The notes beneath the pieces are model-generated. The model did not search any database and was not told the origin of the DNA. It was given only the letters and a program-made list of their open reading frames with translations. 30,754 nucleotides of DNA, taken from Peptococcaceae bacterium BRH_c23. Its GTDB lineage: Bacteria; Bacillota_B; Desulfitobacteriia; Desulfitobacteriales; Desulfitobacteriaceae. Position numbers and translations under genes: made by a program. How positions within the stretch are numbered: the stretch's first letter is position 1; each line of letters starts with the position of its first letter. The DNA is taken from positions 1 to 30,754 of the forward strand of contig LADV01000341.1 of the NCBI GenBank assembly GCA_000961805.1. The letters run 5' to 3'. Shown here one piece after another: positions 1 through 8,150 of the stretch.

Positions 1-8
1 GATCACAA

Positions 9-386
9 TTGGCAAATTCTCTTGGACGTCATGTGTTGGCTGAAATTTACGGGTGTAGTTTCGACATTTTAAATGATCGCGAAAAAGTCGAAGCACTAAT
101 GGTCGACGCAGCTTTGGAGGCTGGTGCAGAGGTACGTGAGGTAGTATTTCATAAGTTTAGTCCTCAAGGAGTGAGTGGAGTAGTTGTCATTTCTGAATCC
201 CACTTAGCCATCCACACGTGGCCAGAACTCGGGTATGCAGCCGTTGACGTCTTTACGTGCGGGGACCGTGTCAATCCCTGGGATGCCTGTAACTATTTAA
301 CGGATCATTTCGAAGCAGGTCATATGACAGCAACGGAAATCAAGCGGGGAATTGTTGAGGATCCAAAGGAAGCGGTAAATATTTAG
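9..386 (+). CDS. speD: S-adenosylmethionine decarboxylase proenzyme (start near window edge)
   Basis: Pyruvoyl-dependent SAM decarboxylase, which supplies decarboxylated SAM for spermidine synthesis in the cytoplasm. About 125 residues, the usual size of the short bacterial SpeD class. The self-processing site is visible: SESHLAIH, with cleavage expected between Glu63 and Ser64, Ser64 becoming the pyruvoyl group. His69 and Cys84 (FTCGD) match the processing and catalytic residues of the Thermotoga-type enzyme. The first usable start is TTG at position 9, but the frame is open to the window edge, so the true start could lie just outside. A strong terminator follows about 75 bp downstream, so it ends a transcription unit. 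No speE or other polyamine gene is in view. Confidence 0.93.
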   Translation: MANSLGRHVLAEIYGCSFDILNDREKVEALMVDAALEAGAEVREVVFHKFSPQGVSGVVVISESHLAIHTWPELGYAAVDVFTCGDRVNPWDACNYLTDHFEAGHMTATEIKRGIVEDPKEAVNI

Positions 387-461
387 GAGGGATATTTATT
401 TTACTCCGGACTAAGTCAAGTACGGAAAAAGAAGAAACCTTGTACTTTCTAAAAGGGTACT

Positions 462-506
462 AATAGACCTTGTAACTTGAGAAGTTGCAGGGTCTATTGT
501 ATTTTT
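462..506 (+). terminator. Rho-independent terminator after speD
   Basis: A 17-bp stem (462-478 with 482-498, with G-T pairs) closes a 3-base loop and is followed by a T-rich run (GTATTTTT). It separates speD from the quinone cluster. Nothing else was seen in the 387-593 gap. Confidence 0.85.
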
Positions 507-638
507 GAGCAAGGTTACATATTCTTGCAATAATAATGTCATATTATCAGAGTATATTGCATAAATAGGCAGGAGATTGAGTAATAATCTCGAATGTATA
601 ATAGGTTAATGTCCGAATGGAAGGCAAGGAGCGATAAG

Positions 639-1406
639 ATGGTTCCGGTAGAATTCAGCTTCCTTGAGAAACTGAAAGCAGTACAAATACATATGAGCCA
701 AGAAATTAACTTTAAGCCGGCTGGATTTGAGGAATTGGTTCAGATGGATATGGATGAACTTGATCGAACAGTACATCCTGCGCTTGTCTTAGCCGTAAGT
801 AGAGCCTGCGGCGATCAAGGGCAAAAATCAGAAGCATTGGCAAGCATTGTTCAATTTATTTTTATGGCCAACAAGGTTCATCGACTCATGAAAGATGATC
901 ACGATCTTGCCGAAGAGCTTCGGCAATTCCCTGTACTCGTAGGGGATCTATTATATGGGAAGTTCTTCCTAGAACTTTGCCGTGTGAAATTGTTGCAATT
1001 TCTAGACCCACTGGCTCAGGTCATAGGAATTAAGAGTCAAGGGGGAATTTCACGCTGGCTTGCTCGTGAAAAGAGGCTTAGTGGAGATGAGTTGCTTCGA
1101 ATTATTGAATCAGAAGATGCATCTTTAACAGCATTAGCCGCTCGTCTGAGTGCAGAACTGGCAGGAGTCTCTCTTCCTGTACAACACCAGATGGAAGCCT
1201 TCGGCCGGGAAATGGGACTGGCTTGGGGAGCGTGGAGGGAACGAGTGGAGATGTCTGTGGTACAATCCATTCTGCACCGTGCCAATACAATTTTAGAGGA
1301 GATTTCGGCGGGTTCGCAACTGCAGATACACCCCCTTGTTGAAGTGTATCAATACTTATCGAAACAGTTAAACACTGATTACAAACCCCAAGTTGCAGGG
1401 TCGTAA
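639..1406 (+). CDS. Heptaprenyl diphosphate synthase component I-like (HepS-like) protein, probably non-catalytic
   Basis: Helical protein of about 255 residues. Its middle part resembles the polyprenyl synthase fold in degenerate form: an HPALVLAVSRACG stretch, then FPVLVGDLLYGKFF, which resembles the LTVLAGDYFSG stretch of Bacillus HepS. The catalytic DDxxD pair is not present (only KDDHD). HepS is the small partner subunit of two-component heptaprenyl diphosphate synthase; the catalytic subunit would be the polyprenyl synthase at 5484-6452 in the same cluster. The frame is open from ATG 594, but AAGGAG at 626-631 sits about 7 bases before ATG 639, so 639 is preferred. Followed 15 bp later by the UbiA gene. 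The assignment rests on weak similarity and context; it could also be a diverged single-chain prenyl synthase relative. Confidence 0.55.
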   Translation: MVPVEFSFLEKLKAVQIHMSQEINFKPAGFEELVQMDMDELDRTVHPALVLAVSRACGDQGQKSEALASIVQFIFMANKVHRLMKDDHDLAEELRQFPVLVGDLLYGKFFLELCRVKLLQFLDPLAQVIGIKSQGGISRWLAREKRLSGDELLRIIESEDASLTALAARLSAELAGVSLPVQHQMEAFGREMGLAWGAWRERVEMSVVQSILHRANTILEEISAGSQLQIHPLVEVYQYLSKQLNTDYKPQVAGS

Positions 1407-1421
1407 CGAACGGAGTAGAGT

Positions 1422-2276
1422 ATGCATAAACTAAAAGTTTTCTTTGAAATGATTAAATTTGAACATACCATTTTTGCCCTGCCCTTTGCTTATTTGGGCG
1501 CCTTCTTGGCAGCTAATGGTTTTCCGACCCTAATGAAACTATTCTGGATAACACTGGCTATGATCGGGGCCAGAACTGCTGCCATGTCCTTAAACCGCCT
1601 GATAGACAGGCACATAGATGCCCGCAATCCACGGACGGCACTGAGGGCACTTCCAGCAGGCCAACTTAAGGTTGCTGAAGTTTACCTTTATACAATACTT
1701 TCCTTCCTCCTACTTGGCTTCTCGGCTTATAAACTTAATCTTTTAGCTTTATTGCTGATGCCAATTGCTGTTTTTTTTCTTGTCTTATATTCCTATACCA
1801 AACGGTTTACTTGGGCCTGCCACTTCGTCTTGGGAATTTCCCTAGGCTTAGCTCCAGCGGGAGCTTGGATTGGAGTAACGGGTCACTGGGCTTTGGCACC
1901 CGTTCTACTGGGGTTAGGGGTCATGACTTGGGTGGCTGGGTTTGATGTCGTTTATGCCTGCCAAGACGTTGAGTTTGACCGCAAAGAAGGATTGAATTCT
2001 ATTCCAGCGATCTTTGGCTTGCAGAGAGGATTAGAGATTTCAGCCTTTTTACATATCATTGCACCCATCTTCTTTATCTTAGTCGGAGTGGTAATGTCCA
2101 TGAGTTGGTTATATTATGTAGGAGTTGGGATAGCCATCGTCTTGCTTTTCCGTCAGCACCGCTTGGTTTCAGCCGACGATTTCTCACGGATTGGAGTAGC
2201 CTTTTTCGACCTCAATGGTTACTTGAGTATTTTGCTTTTTGTTTTTTCAATTTTAGATTTGATGCTATTGCGCTGA
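1422..2276 (+). CDS. mqnP: UbiA-family prenyltransferase, probably MqnP (menaquinone)
   Basis: Integral membrane prenyltransferase that attaches a polyprenyl chain to an aromatic acid. In the futalosine pathway the acceptor is 1,4-dihydroxy-6-naphthoate. The 284-residue protein has about eight or nine hydrophobic segments and both Asp-rich motifs: N58-x3-D62-x3-D66 (NRLIDRHID) and D175..D182..D186 (DVVYACQDVEFD), which bind the Mg-prenyl diphosphate. GGAG lies about 7 bases before the ATG. It sits between the HepS-like gene and two MqnE/MqnC-type genes, which favours MqnP over UbiA of ubiquinone synthesis; the family alone cannot decide the acceptor. Confidence 0.85.
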   Translation: MHKLKVFFEMIKFEHTIFALPFAYLGAFLAANGFPTLMKLFWITLAMIGARTAAMSLNRLIDRHIDARNPRTALRALPAGQLKVAEVYLYTILSFLLLGFSAYKLNLLALLLMPIAVFFLVLYSYTKRFTWACHFVLGISLGLAPAGAWIGVTGHWALAPVLLGLGVMTWVAGFDVVYACQDVEFDRKEGLNSIPAIFGLQRGLEISAFLHIIAPIFFILVGVVMSMSWLYYVGVGIAIVLLFRQHRLVSADDFSRIGVAFFDLNGYLSILLFVFSILDLMLLR

Positions 2277-2295
2277 AATAAAGGAGTCAGAAACT

Positions 2296-3273
2296 ATGTC
2301 CTCACTGTTTGCTCAAAGTGAACTTAAAGATCTGATCGAAAAAGTGGAAAGAGGCGAACGATTAGACTTTAATGCTGGCGTTCGCATGCTGAATAGTCAA
2401 GATATCTTGGCTCTGGGATATATGGCTAATCTTGTGTGCGAACGAAAAAACGGCAATCAAACCTATTTCGTGGTCACACGGCAGATTAATTATTCCGATC
2501 TAGGTAAAGATCTAGGTACAGATCTCGGTGATCTAACCGATCTTTCTGAAATTCAGCTTATGGGTGAGTTCAACCCTGAACTTTCCTTTGACTATTATGT
2601 GGATATGCTCCAGCAGGTCAAGCGCCTCTTGCCAAAGGTTAGTGTTCAGGCCTTTTCGGCACTTGAAGTGGATTATTTTGCCCGAATGGCCGATCTGCCT
2701 GTGACGGAGATCCTGCGGCGTTTAATGGATGTGGGGCTTGATTCATTGTCCGGGAGCAAGGCGGCAGTATTTACTCCACCGCTGGGAGCTAAACTTGGCG
2801 AAATGAACGTCTCTGCCGAACGCTATCTGGAAATCCAGGAATCGGCGCATCGCTTAGGCATGCGTACCAATGTTGCGATGTTTTATGGGCAGGTTGGATC
2901 AACAGAAGAACGTATCGAGCACTTACTCAAATTACGTGAGCTTCAGGACAGAACCAGCGGCTTTCTAACCTTCATGCCTCTTGCTTATTATCCTAATGGA
3001 ACAAAAGAAGAAATCACGGGGGTTTCGGACTCTACAGGTTTTGAGGACTTAAAGATCCTCTCAACGTCACGGATTCTACTGGATAACTTTGAGCACATCA
3101 AGGCGGATTGGGTCGTGCTGGGTCCTAAACTGGCCCAAGTATCTTTGACCTTTGGAGTGGATGCCTTAGACAGTCACCTCATGACTAAAAGAGCCTTGAT
3201 CCACTTGATTGAAAAGGCTAGACGTGAGGCAGTGGAACGGTCAGGAAAGGAGAGAAGTGCATGCAAGGAATAA
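2296..3273 (+). CDS. MqnE/MqnC-family radical SAM-like protein lacking the iron-sulfur cysteines
   Basis: The 325 residues align by eye along most of their length with aminofutalosine synthase (MqnE): ERKNGNQTYFVVTRQINY near residues 49-66, SFDYYVDML, VQAFSALEVDYFA, RRLMDVGLDSL, AHRLGMRTNVAMFYG, LRELQD, DWVVLGPKLAQ. In the family, the INY motif leads directly into a CxxxCxxC loop that binds the [4Fe-4S] cluster and SAM. Here residues 67-83 are a Cys-free Asp/Leu/Gly repeat, and this part is about 25 residues shorter than in the neighbouring MqnC. Only Cys48 and a C-terminal Cys remain; the usual GGGAEIF glycine motif reads GSKAAVF. Good SD (AAAGGAGT). It overlaps mqnC by 13 bp, so it is probably translated with it. 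It cannot be a normal radical SAM enzyme; a scaffold or partner role for MqnC is inference. Confidence 0.8.
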   Translation: MSSLFAQSELKDLIEKVERGERLDFNAGVRMLNSQDILALGYMANLVCERKNGNQTYFVVTRQINYSDLGKDLGTDLGDLTDLSEIQLMGEFNPELSFDYYVDMLQQVKRLLPKVSVQAFSALEVDYFARMADLPVTEILRRLMDVGLDSLSGSKAAVFTPPLGAKLGEMNVSAERYLEIQESAHRLGMRTNVAMFYGQVGSTEERIEHLLKLRELQDRTSGFLTFMPLAYYPNGTKEEITGVSDSTGFEDLKILSTSRILLDNFEHIKADWVVLGPKLAQVSLTFGVDALDSHLMTKRALIHLIEKARREAVERSGKERSACKE

Positions 3274-4322
3274 TCGAGAAACGTCTTGCTGGCGAACGAT
3301 TATCCATTGCGGATGGTATCAGGCTTTTACAAGAAGCCGATCTTCTTTCACTGGGACAAGGTGCAGATCTTGTGCGCAGGCAGATGCATCCAGAAAATAT
3401 TGTATCGTTTGTTATTGACCGAAATATTAATTATACGAATATCTGCTCCTGTCAATGTAAGTTTTGCGCTTTTTACTGTAAACCAGGTGATCCAGAAGGA
3501 TATATTTTGTCACGAGACGTATTACATGCTAAAATTGAAGAAACAATAGCAGTAGGGGGAACTCAGCTCTTGATCCAAGGGGGATTGCATCCCGATCTGG
3601 GTTTAGACTACTTTGAAAATCTTTTGCGCGACATTAAGGCTCATTTCTCTATTCACGTTCACTCATTTAGCCCTCCTGAAATATGGGATTTAGCGAACAA
3701 ATCCCAGTTGAGTATCGAGGAAGTCATCCGTCGCCTCCGAAATGCAGGCTTAGACTCAATACCTGGGGGTGGGGCGGAGATCCTTGATGATCGCGCTCGA
3801 CAGCTCATCAGCCCCAATAAAATAGGTTGGCAACAATGGATGGATGTAATGACTGCGGCACATAAGCAGGGAATGAAAACGACTGCGACTATGATGTTTG
3901 GGCATGTCGAAACCTTTGAAGAGCGAGTTTTACATATGGTTCGTGTTCGGGAAGCTCAGGATCAAACCGGTGGTTTTACGGCCTTTATCCCCTGGAGTTT
4001 TGCTCCATCGAACACTGAGCTTGGCGGAGAGGGCAGTACTGGGGTTGAATACTTGAGGACACTTGCTGTAGCACGTCTGATGCTCGATAATGTCCCCAAC
4101 ATCCAAGCCTCGTGGGTCACCCAAGGCGCAAAAATGGCTCAGTTGGCCTTGCGTTTTGGAGCGAACGATTTTGGAAGTACCATGCTGGAGGAAAATGTCG
4201 TTCGAGCCGCTGGTGTACAAACGCGAGTCCCGCTCCAGGAGATTATTCGTTGTATTGAAGATGCTGGTTATCAGGCTGTTCAACGCAATACACACTATGA
4301 GTGGTTAAAGGCCTTTAATTAG
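3261..4322 (+). CDS. mqnC: Cyclic dehypoxanthine futalosine synthase (radical SAM)
   Basis: Radical SAM enzyme of the futalosine menaquinone pathway that closes dehypoxanthine futalosine to its cyclic form. The cluster motif C62-x3-C66-x2-C69 follows the family marker RNINYTN, with an extra Cys at 64. The SAM-site glycines (IQGGLHPD, PGGGAEI) and the C-terminal half (TATMMFGHVET, FIPWSFAPSNT, WVTQGAKMAQLALRFGANDFG) are intact. Length 353 is close to the family's usual 360-370. The start is fixed by AGGAAAGGAG upstream of the ATG, inside the end of the Cys-less homologue. MqnA, MqnB, MqnD and a normal MqnE are not in this window. Confidence 0.92.
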   Translation: MQGIIEKRLAGERLSIADGIRLLQEADLLSLGQGADLVRRQMHPENIVSFVIDRNINYTNICSCQCKFCAFYCKPGDPEGYILSRDVLHAKIEETIAVGGTQLLIQGGLHPDLGLDYFENLLRDIKAHFSIHVHSFSPPEIWDLANKSQLSIEEVIRRLRNAGLDSIPGGGAEILDDRARQLISPNKIGWQQWMDVMTAAHKQGMKTTATMMFGHVETFEERVLHMVRVREAQDQTGGFTAFIPWSFAPSNTELGGEGSTGVEYLRTLAVARLMLDNVPNIQASWVTQGAKMAQLALRFGANDFGSTMLEENVVRAAGVQTRVPLQEIIRCIEDAGYQAVQRNTHYEWLKAFN

Positions 4323-4339
4323 GAAGGAAGTGTAGGCGG

Positions 4340-5104
4340 ATGCGCAGGCGCAAGCGACAGCTCAATGAGGCCAATCTGCCATTGATGGAACATTTAAAAG
4401 CGCTACGCAAAGTGCTCGTCATCTCTGCGTACGCCATTGCCTTAGGCAGCATTATCGGCTGGTTTGTCAGTGATCAAGTTTTTGCTTTTTTTGCCCGTCC
4501 GGTACTCCAATTGGAAGGAATCAAGTTCATTACCACGACACCATTGGAACCTATGTTAGTTAAATTAAAAGTCTCCGTCGTCACTGGAATGACCCTAGCA
4601 CTCCCTGTTCTTATGTGGCAAATCTGGAGTTTTATCCTCCCTGCCTTGAAGCAAACTGAACGAAAGTACTTATATATTATTGTACCCAGCTCGGTGCTTC
4701 TCTTTCTCGGCGGTGCCGCCCTGTGTTTCTTTATAGTACTGCCCTTAGGAATTGGGTTTTTGATGTTTGTCGGTGGTGGAGCAGTGGAATCTACCCCCTT
4801 TTTAACTAAAACCTCATATCTCAGCTTTCTTTTAGCGTTTCTTATGACGTTTGGATTAGTCTTCCAACTTCCCATCGTCTTATTAATCTTAATCCGCATA
4901 GGGTTGTTATCTCCTCAGACCTTAGCCAAAAAACGCCGTTGGGCTGTATTGGGAATGGTCGTTTTAGCCGTTGTAGTTTCCCCAACGCCAGATTTAGTCA
5001 CCCAACTTCTCATGGCTGGACCAATGTATCTCCTCTATGAAATCAGCATCTGGTTAGGGTATCTAGTTGCTCGTAGAAGAGATAGAGACCTAGCTTCATA
5101 TTAA
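4340..5104 (+). CDS. tatC: Sec-independent translocase subunit TatC
   Basis: Polytopic membrane core of the twin-arginine translocase; binds the RR signal peptide of folded, often cofactor-containing exported proteins. 254 residues with six hydrophobic segments and the family landmarks: N-terminal MEHLKALRKVL, the first periplasmic loop ending TTTPLEPMLVKLKVS, LPVLMWQIWSFILPAL, and VVSPTPDLVTQLLMAGPMYLLYEISIW near the C terminus. The ATG lies 17 bp after mqnC behind AAGGAAG, so it is in the quinone operon. A tatA/B gene follows 12 bp later. Placement next to quinone genes fits export of respiratory enzymes. Confidence 0.95.
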   Translation: MRRRKRQLNEANLPLMEHLKALRKVLVISAYAIALGSIIGWFVSDQVFAFFARPVLQLEGIKFITTTPLEPMLVKLKVSVVTGMTLALPVLMWQIWSFILPALKQTERKYLYIIVPSSVLLFLGGAALCFFIVLPLGIGFLMFVGGGAVESTPFLTKTSYLSFLLAFLMTFGLVFQLPIVLLILIRIGLLSPQTLAKKRRWAVLGMVVLAVVVSPTPDLVTQLLMAGPMYLLYEISIWLGYLVARRRDRDLASY

Positions 5105-5116
5105 GGAGGGGAAAAC

Positions 5117-5476
5117 ATGGGTTTAAGTGAAATCCTCTTGATTTTAGTGGTCGTACTTATTTTATTTGGACCTGAGGATCTTCCAGTTATCGCTCGATCT
5201 ATCGGTAAAGTTGTTTTCGAAATTCGCAAAGCAACCCTTGAATTGACGAAGGAATTTCAAAATACTATCGATACCCCGAGCAATATAATGAACAAAGCAT
5301 TTGAACAAACAACTTCAACACGCGCTTCTAGTCAGGATACACACCAGCCAGAAAGTGCGGAGACTTCTAAACCAGAAGAGGAATTATTAACCTACGAGGA
5401 TGAAATCCCCAAAGATCCTCTGGCGGAACTGCCATCAGATATGGTATCTTATGAAGAAAAGGGTGCGAGCAGGTGA
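5117..5476 (+). CDS. tatA: TatA/TatB-type twin-arginine translocase subunit
   Basis: One N-terminal transmembrane helix (about residues 3-18), the hinge FGPEDLP, an amphipathic helix (ARSIGKVVFEIRKATLELTKEF) and a long acidic, probably disordered C-terminal tail, 119 residues in all. It starts behind a strong AAGGAGGGG. The GPE hinge and longer tail are somewhat TatB-like, but Firmicutes normally use TatA proteins in both roles, so the A/B split is left open. It directly follows tatC; the downstream prenyl synthase start lies a few bases after the stop. A second, shorter TatA is at 23142-23330. Confidence 0.9.
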   Translation: MGLSEILLILVVVLILFGPEDLPVIARSIGKVVFEIRKATLELTKEFQNTIDTPSNIMNKAFEQTTSTRASSQDTHQPESAETSKPEEELLTYEDEIPKDPLAELPSDMVSYEEKGASR

Positions 5477-5483
5477 ATCAGTT

Positions 5484-6452
5484 TTGAAACAACTCTGGCT
5501 CTTTAATCAGATAAATTCAGATCTGCAACGGGTTGAAAAAGAACTGACAAAATTCGTGGAGACGGATTTCCCGATTCTCCAGGATTCGGCTGTTCATTTA
5601 TTATCAGCGGGCGGTAAACGGTTGCGCCCTGCTTTCACGCTTTTAGCCGGTAAGTTCTACGGTTATTCGCTGGAAAAGTTGATGCCTGTGGCGATGGCTT
5701 TAGAACTCATTCATATGTCATCGCTCGTTCATGATGATATCGTAGATGCCTCGATGACCAGACGAGGGCGTCCGACGGTCAAAGCTAAATGGGGGAATAT
5801 CGTTTCCATTGAAACTGGGGATTATTTGTTTGCCAAATCATTGGTACTCATTTCCAAGATTGATCACCCTGAGGTTGCCCGCATTCTTGCAGAAATCAGC
5901 GTAGAAATGTGTCAGGGAGAGATTCAACAAATAAAGTCCTCTTTTGACGTTGAACAAAATCTTAAGCAATACTATTATCGTATTAAACGTAAGACGGCTT
6001 TATTGATCTCCGCCTGTTGTAAACTAGGGGCCTTAGTGTCAGGTGCTCCCAGACGCCAAGTTTGGGCACTGGGCGCTTATGGTCATTCCTTAGGCATGGC
6101 TTTTCAGATCGTTGATGATGTATTAGACATCACTGCCAAGCCCTCAGAATTTGGCAAGCCCATTGGGGGAGACTTGCGTCAGGGAATCATGACCTTACCT
6201 ATGATCCTTGCTCTTAAACTAACATCCGAGCCAGCTCGACTAAAGGTTTTGCTAGGGCAAATCGATAAGACTGAAGAGGAAGTTGCTGAAACTATTGGAC
6301 TGATAAAAGCTACCAAGGCGATTGATGAGTCAATGCGGCTTGTGGATTTATATGTCCAGAAAGCTAAAAGGCATCTTCAGGATCTCCCTGTTATCCCGAC
6401 TCGTAAAGCTTTAGGAGAGTTAGCTGAGTTTATTAGGGTTAGGAAGTTTTAG
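5484..6452 (+). CDS. hepT: Long-chain polyprenyl diphosphate synthase (heptaprenyl synthase component II-like)
   Basis: Trans-prenyl chain elongation enzyme, expected to make the polyprenyl tail for menaquinone. Both Asp-rich motifs are intact: HDDIVD (D84, D85, D88 from the chosen start) followed by TRRGRP, and VDDVLD later; GGKRLRP binds isopentenyl diphosphate. Small side chains (MSS) just before the first motif fit a long-chain product. The frame is open from ATG 5400 inside tatA, but that would add residues unlike the family. TTG 5484, behind AGGTGA, gives 322 residues, the normal length, and is preferred; GTG 5463 is an alternative. Last gene of the cluster before a terminator. Product length (C35 or other) is not shown by sequence. 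Confidence 0.9.
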   Translation: MKQLWLFNQINSDLQRVEKELTKFVETDFPILQDSAVHLLSAGGKRLRPAFTLLAGKFYGYSLEKLMPVAMALELIHMSSLVHDDIVDASMTRRGRPTVKAKWGNIVSIETGDYLFAKSLVLISKIDHPEVARILAEISVEMCQGEIQQIKSSFDVEQNLKQYYYRIKRKTALLISACCKLGALVSGAPRRQVWALGAYGHSLGMAFQIVDDVLDITAKPSEFGKPIGGDLRQGIMTLPMILALKLTSEPARLKVLLGQIDKTEEEVAETIGLIKATKAIDESMRLVDLYVQKAKRHLQDLPVIPTRKALGELAEFIRVRKF

Positions 6453-6488
6453 TTCTTGGTTAAATAATACAATTACCTACAATTATTG

Positions 6489-6527
6489 AAGGACCTCTTA
6501 ATATTGAATTAAGGGTTCCTTTTTTTT
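6489..6527 (+). terminator. Rho-independent terminator of the quinone/Tat cluster
   Basis: A 14-base stem with one mismatch and a G-T pair (6489-6502 with 6508-6521) has a 5-base loop and runs into an uninterrupted T tract to 6527. Confidence 0.85.
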
Positions 6528-6529
6528 GC

Positions 6530-6853
6530 CGAACCGTACAACTGAAAGCTGCTCCTGGTGGTAATACCTCCGCTAACTCTGGTTCTTGGGTAAATGAGTT
6601 TAACTGTGCAAGCTGCCACGCACCACACGGTTCTTACTCTGAGCGCTTATTGCACTACAATCCAAATGGAATGGGTCTTGCTAAAACTTCCGACGGTGGT
6701 ATTGGTATTAAGGATGGTACAATTTATGAATTTACTGCATTACCAAATGCTACCCTTGCCGATGCAGCTAAGTTTATCTTAGTTAGAGGTACTGCTACTC
6801 AATTTGGTCTATTAAGCGCTGAAATTGGCAATGGAGACCCTGCTACATGCTAA
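6530..6853 (+). pseudogene. 5'-truncated multiheme cytochrome c remnant
   Basis: The frame reads without a stop from just after the terminator to TAA 6851-6853, giving about 107 residues with one heme-binding motif, NCASCHAPHGSYSERLLHYN, followed by a Gly/Thr-rich stretch like exported multiheme cytochromes of Desulfitobacterium-type bacteria. No start codon, signal peptide or ribosome site precedes the heme motif, and the reading frame abuts the terminator of the prenyl synthase. This is therefore the 3' piece of a gene whose 5' part has been lost. It may derive from the same family as the broken cytochrome at 7040-8121. About 185 bp without a gene follow. Confidence 0.7.
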
Positions 6854-7039
6854 TATGGTGATTTTGGAACTGTATTGTAAATATGTTATAGTTTATGAAA
6901 GAAAGTTTATGTGTACACTAGTCTGAAGTACGCCAGTTCCTACACGGTCTCTGACGAAAATTGACCACCCTGAGTTGGGGAAGAAGGTTTAAAATATGAC
7001 GTTTTCGCAATTCGCCTTGAGAGTTCTTCCTAAGAAGAA

Positions 7040-8121
7040 GTGAAGAGAAATCGTTTACTGGCTGTATTATTTTTAGTTTTGTTAGTGGTTATTGGAATTG
7101 CCGGATACTGGTGGATGAAAGCTGATTCCAGACAACCTGTTGCTCCCCTAACAATGGAAACGGTGAAGACAGGTTTACCACATTACCTTTTTACTATAGA
7201 TGGAAAAACTGATGCAACTGATGCGATCAACTCGGCTAAAGGACTCATGGGTCCCTTAGCAGTAACTGTATCCTCGGACAAAGTATTTGTGGCAGACACA
7301 GGGCGCTCTCAGGTACAGGTGTATAGTCGTGACGGTGAATGGATCTCGACTTGGGGGAAGGGGAAGCTAAATTATCCCTTTGCGATAACGTTCGCTGATA
7401 GAAAACTATTTGTTGCTGACCCAAATCTGATGGAATTATGGAACAAATCTGCCTATATGTCGTCCACTCATTTCAATAAAGGATGGATTGCAATAGTTGC
7501 CATGCCTCACACAGTTCTTCAAATCCACGGCTCAGTACTGACCCAGAAGATACACCCACGACCAATAATCAATGTTTAAAGTGTTATGGTGGAAATCCAC
7601 CGACCAATTATCAGTCTGCGCAAAACGTAAAAATTGATTTTTTATAAACGTACCGACATCCTACTTTGGAGATTACCGGAGTTCATAAAGATTCGGAAAC
7701 GACAGCAGATTTAGTAACTAATCGTCACGCAGAGTGTATGGATTGTCATGATCCTCACGCCCTTGAGCAAGGCAAGATAACGGTAAGTCCTGGCAATGAT
7801 ATATGTTTCAAGTGTCATACTTCTTCAAAATATGGTGCTCCGGCTCAACCGGATAACACCACGTCAGGATTCTCCAACCCCGTACAACCTAACCTCCATA
7901 ATTACTCAGGCACTACCAATGGACATTTAGATCTTTCCTGTTCCTCTTGTCATGTATCTGTATCTCATGGATATTTTCGGAAAGGGATGGTCGGAGCGCT
8001 TGCTGATAATAATCCGTTGGCAGGTGCGAGCCAGATTCTAGCCATTGATAGCGAGGGAGCAACAGGTATGTGGGAGTATTCCTCTTGTACTACAAACTGT
8101 CACACAGGTGGTGGCGCTTGA
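7040..8121 (+). pseudogene. Decayed NHL-repeat multiheme cytochrome c
   Basis: The 5' part (7040-7579, GTG start) encodes a signal anchor (LLAVLFLVLLVVIGIAGYWW) and NHL beta-propeller repeats (VFVADTGRSQVQVYSRDGEW, LFVADP), then runs out of frame. The heme part lies in the next frame from about 7483: CNSCH, CLKCY, stop TAA 7645-7647, then CMDCH, CFKCH, CSSCH and a terminal CTTNCH. Three lesions are visible: a frameshift with probable deletion of most of the propeller, a heme His changed to Tyr, and an in-frame stop. The intact gene would have been an exported, membrane-anchored electron-transfer protein. The 3' part could be read from TTG 7666 but has no signal peptide, so a working product is unlikely. 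Confidence 0.8.
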
Positions 8122-8150
8122 CAGGATAACAAATAATTTGTCCTAATGTG

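Noticed and set aside
2497..2543. CRISPR-like or structural DNA repeat
   Set aside because: Units are 9-12 bp, in frame and inside a gene; there are no spacers.
3930..4295. Long minus-strand frame inside mqnC
   Set aside because: Shadow of a clearly coding gene on the other strand; no ribosome site and no recognisable protein.
6930..7000. Possible IS21-family end (GACGAAAATTGACCACCC)
   Set aside because: The motif recalls ends of some IS21 elements, but no inverted partner or transposase piece was found, so no element is called.
8122..8144. Terminator after the cytochrome pseudogene
   Set aside because: A weak 7-bp stem is possible, but no T run follows.
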